From the NCBI GenBank assembly GCA_025360895.1, contig JANYBF010000091.1, positions 1 through 6,522 of the forward strand: a stretch of DNA of 6,522 bases. Direction: 5' to 3'. The translations under genes and the position numbers were made by a program. This document shows, one piece after another, positions 5,266 to 6,522 of the stretch (its first letter is position 1; the number at the start of each line of letters is the position of its first letter). This DNA is from Verrucomicrobiota bacterium. GTDB lineage: Bacteria; Verrucomicrobiota; Verrucomicrobiia; Limisphaerales; JADLHS01. A model generated the notes under the pieces. That model made no database searches. It saw only the letters and a list, made by a program, of their open reading frames with translations, and had not been told where the DNA came from.

Positions 5266-5423
5266 ACCACGAAGACAGCGCCGGTTTCTGGACAGCACAA
5301 TGGCGGGCCGAGGCCGTTGCTCCGTCAGCGGAGCCGACCACCAGTGGCGCTCGCTGCGAAAAACGCACCTTGCGCAAACTTCTACGGGAACGGAAAATTG
5401 GGTTTGGTCGCGGGACGTGGTGA
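5262..5423 (+). CDS. Possible 53-residue small protein overlapping the pyrE stop
   Basis: A GTG at 5262 overlaps the pyrE TGA (5263-5265) as GTGA and opens a frame to TGA 5421-5423. The product starts MNHEDSAGFWTAQWRAEAVA, has a Pro/Ser/Thr segment (21-29), and ends in a basic part RTLRKLLRERKIGFGRGTW. I recognise no family, signal or membrane segment. Codons are ordinary for this genome. A 6-bp hairpin (GCTCCG 5319-5324, CGGAGC 5329-5334) lies within it but has no T-run, so it does not look like the pyrE terminator. Support is the coupled start and the open frame filling the space up to the convergent kinase gene, 25 nt short of that gene's stop. It could equally be a chance ORF in a 3' untranslated region. 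Confidence 0.35.
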   Translation: MNHEDSAGFWTAQWRAEAVAPSAEPTTSGARCEKRTLRKLLRERKIGFGRGTW

Positions 5424-5448
5424 GTTAGCGTGCCGACCAGTTATCGCG

Positions 5449-6522
5449 TTACTCGGCCGCGAGTTTTAAGTGCGTCAGCCGGAAGATGGCGCCGCGCGGC
5501 ACATTGGCGAGACACTCGATTTCCCAACCGTGCGCCAGAACAATTTGCTGCACGACGGCCAGGCCGAGGCCGGTGCCCTTTTGCGTGGTGGTGAAGTACG
5601 GTTTGAAAATCTCGGCCCGATTTTCGGGCGGAACGCCCGGGCCGTTGTCCCGCACTTCCAACCGGGCCTCCGCCACGCCCGCTTTGCTGATATGGATTTC
5701 GATTTCCCCATTCGCAGTCACGGCCTGAATGGCATTCAGCAACAGATTGAACAACACCTGCCGGAGCAATTGCTCGTCGGCTTCGATGGCGGCCACGTCG
5801 CCGGTGACTTGGAGGCGGATTTGCTTTTCCTCGAGATCATGGGTCAGGGCGCGCACAACTTCGGTGGTCACGGCCTGGAGTTGCAGGGTGGTGCGACGGA
5901 CTTCGCGGGGCCGCGAGTAATTGATGAACTCGTTCAACTGCGCGGCCACGCGGTCGGCTTCGTTCACGATCTCGATGGACTTCTGGCGCGTCGCGGCGGG
6001 CGCGTCGGCCTGTTTAGAAATCATCTGCGCGAGGCCACGAATGAGGTTGAGGGGATTGCGCGTCTCGTGGGCGAGACCGGCGGCGGCCAGATTCATTTGC
6101 TTGAGGTGCGAGTTGAGTTCACTGGCCCGCACAAGGCGGATCTGAAGTTCCGCCGTCTGCGCCAGATTACGCCACGCGAAACCCAGGCCCAGCACGGAAA
6201 GGCTCGCCAGCCCGGCAATCATTGCGCGCAACCAGACATCCCGCTGAGTCGCCGCGCGCACCGGTTGCGTGGACAGGACGATGACAAAGCTATGCACGCC
6301 CTTTTTTTCCAGCATGGCTTTGTATTCCGTCTCACTCATCCACGGCGGCCGGCCAAACCGGGGGCGACCATCACCCCCGCGCGAACGGGAGCGGTTTGTC
6401 GGAGCGGACGCGGGCGAATTCGTATCGTCAGGGTGGAACTCCGGGAGGAACGGTGGGGGGGGGCGGCTTTCAGGTGATAGTCCTGCTTCCGGGGAATTCG
6501 GCGGGGCCGGTGGGGGCCGGTT
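5449..6522 (-). CDS. Membrane sensor histidine kinase, C-terminal part (5' end outside window)
   Basis: The minus frame is open from the window edge to TAA 5451-5449, giving 357 visible residues. An ATG at 6339 is only the first in-window ATG; the frame continues upstream as RPRFGRPPW joined to MSETEYKAML, typical of an internal junction. Order of parts, fragment numbering: a Pro/Ser-rich segment (1-60) with a PPPP run; a short extracytoplasmic stretch GVHSFVIVLST (75-85); a membrane segment (about 97-117); the HisKA dimerisation helix with phospho-acceptor H152 in GLAHETRNPLNLIRG; and an HATPase_c domain with N-box NLLLNAIQAV (N263), G1 box DNGPGVPPE (292-300), F-box IFKPYFTT and G2 box KGTGLGLAVV. 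It resembles the NtrB/ZraS group that phosphorylates sigma54 activators. No response regulator is in the window; it may lie off the right edge. All catalytic elements are intact. Confidence 0.93.
   Translation of the reverse strand, partial: NRPPPAPPNSPEAGLSPESRPPPPFLPEFHPDDTNSPASAPTNRSRSRGGDGRPRFGRPPWMSETEYKAMLEKKGVHSFVIVLSTQPVRAATQRDVWLRAMIAGLASLSVLGLGFAWRNLAQTAELQIRLVRASELNSHLKQMNLAAAGLAHETRNPLNLIRGLAQMISKQADAPAATRQKSIEIVNEADRVAAQLNEFINYSRPREVRRTTLQLQAVTTEVVRALTHDLEEKQIRLQVTGDVAAIEADEQLLRQVLFNLLLNAIQAVTANGEIEIHISKAGVAEARLEVRDNGPGVPPENRAEIFKPYFTTTQKGTGLGLAVVQQIVLAHGWEIECLANVPRGAIFRLTHLKLAAE
6455..6463. repeat. Nine-G homopolymer (nine C on the coding strand) in the histidine kinase gene
   Basis: Nine consecutive G on the plus strand encode part of the PPPP run in the proline-rich linker of the sensor kinase. 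The frame is open on both sides as given. Such a tract is prone to slippage in replication and to length errors in sequencing, so the reading frame upstream of it should be confirmed. Confidence 0.9.

Noticed and set aside
4597..5298. 233-codon minus-strand open frame covering pyrE
   Set aside because: It is longer than pyrE itself, but the plus strand encodes the PRPP-binding signature and full orotate phosphoribosyltransferase. The antisense product shows no family feature.
5319..5334. Hairpin GCTCCG-TCAG-CGGAGC as a pyrE terminator
   Set aside because: The 6-bp stem is not followed by a T-run, and it falls inside a possible small ORF.
5299..5428. ATG-initiated ORF downstream of pyrE in the third frame
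   Set aside because: It overlaps the GTG-coupled frame, lacks any coupling or ribosome-binding signal, and is the tail of a frame that also runs through pyrE out of frame.
5470..6477. 335-codon plus-strand open frame antisense to the histidine kinase
   Set aside because: It is longer than the in-window ATG-initiated kinase ORF, but the minus strand carries all the HisKA and HATPase boxes. The plus-strand product has no recognisable motif and arises from GC-rich codon bias.

Overview
The window is GC-rich bacterial chromosomal DNA, densely packed with genes on both strands. The gene set suggests a member of the Verrucomicrobiota, perhaps near Pedosphaera/Limisphaerales. It has a zinc-ribbon Ser/Thr kinase, an MreC-like coiled-coil membrane protein, and a tiny lipoprotein with an RPWN/WE/GLP tail that I associate from memory with that phylum. 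Almost no start codon has a Shine-Dalgarno sequence. This placement is inference and no marker gene here proves it. I see no rRNA, tRNA, CRISPR array, insertion sequence or prophage gene.

Left block, plus strand (1-2420): the C-terminal tail of an unidentified protein, a 47-codon small ORF, 5-formyltetrahydrofolate cyclo-ligase (ygfA) and ribonuclease Y (rny). The small ORF overlaps ygfA by an ATGA junction and rny follows after 18 nt, so this looks like one operon for folate salvage and mRNA decay.

Middle block, minus strand (2440-4490), read right to left: a soluble Ser/Thr protein kinase with an N-terminal zinc ribbon, a membrane-anchored coiled-coil protein with an MreC-like C-terminal beta domain, and a 58-residue lipoprotein. 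The last two overlap by ATGA. A good sigma70-type promoter (TTGACA-17-TAGTCT) and a perfect 19-bp palindrome lie between the kinase and the coiled-coil gene, so the envelope pair can be expressed apart from the kinase. This block meets rny tail to tail with only 19 nt between the stop codons.

Right block: a divergent, non-coding 208-bp region separates the kinase from pyrE (orotate phosphoribosyltransferase, plus strand). The pyrE promoter candidate is so close to the ATG that the transcript may be leaderless. A possible 53-codon ORF overlaps the pyrE stop by GTGA. Facing it on the minus strand is the C-terminal part of a membrane sensor histidine kinase. Its frame stays open to the window edge through a proline-rich segment that holds a run of nine C (coding strand), so its true start lies outside the window.

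The most useful additions to a standard annotation are the lipoprotein at 2440-2616, the small coupled ORFs at 154-297 and 5262-5423, the internal promoter and palindrome at 3419-3471, and the extension of the histidine kinase beyond its first in-window ATG. I find no clearly new biological system. The nearest candidate is the coiled-coil/lipoprotein envelope pair.
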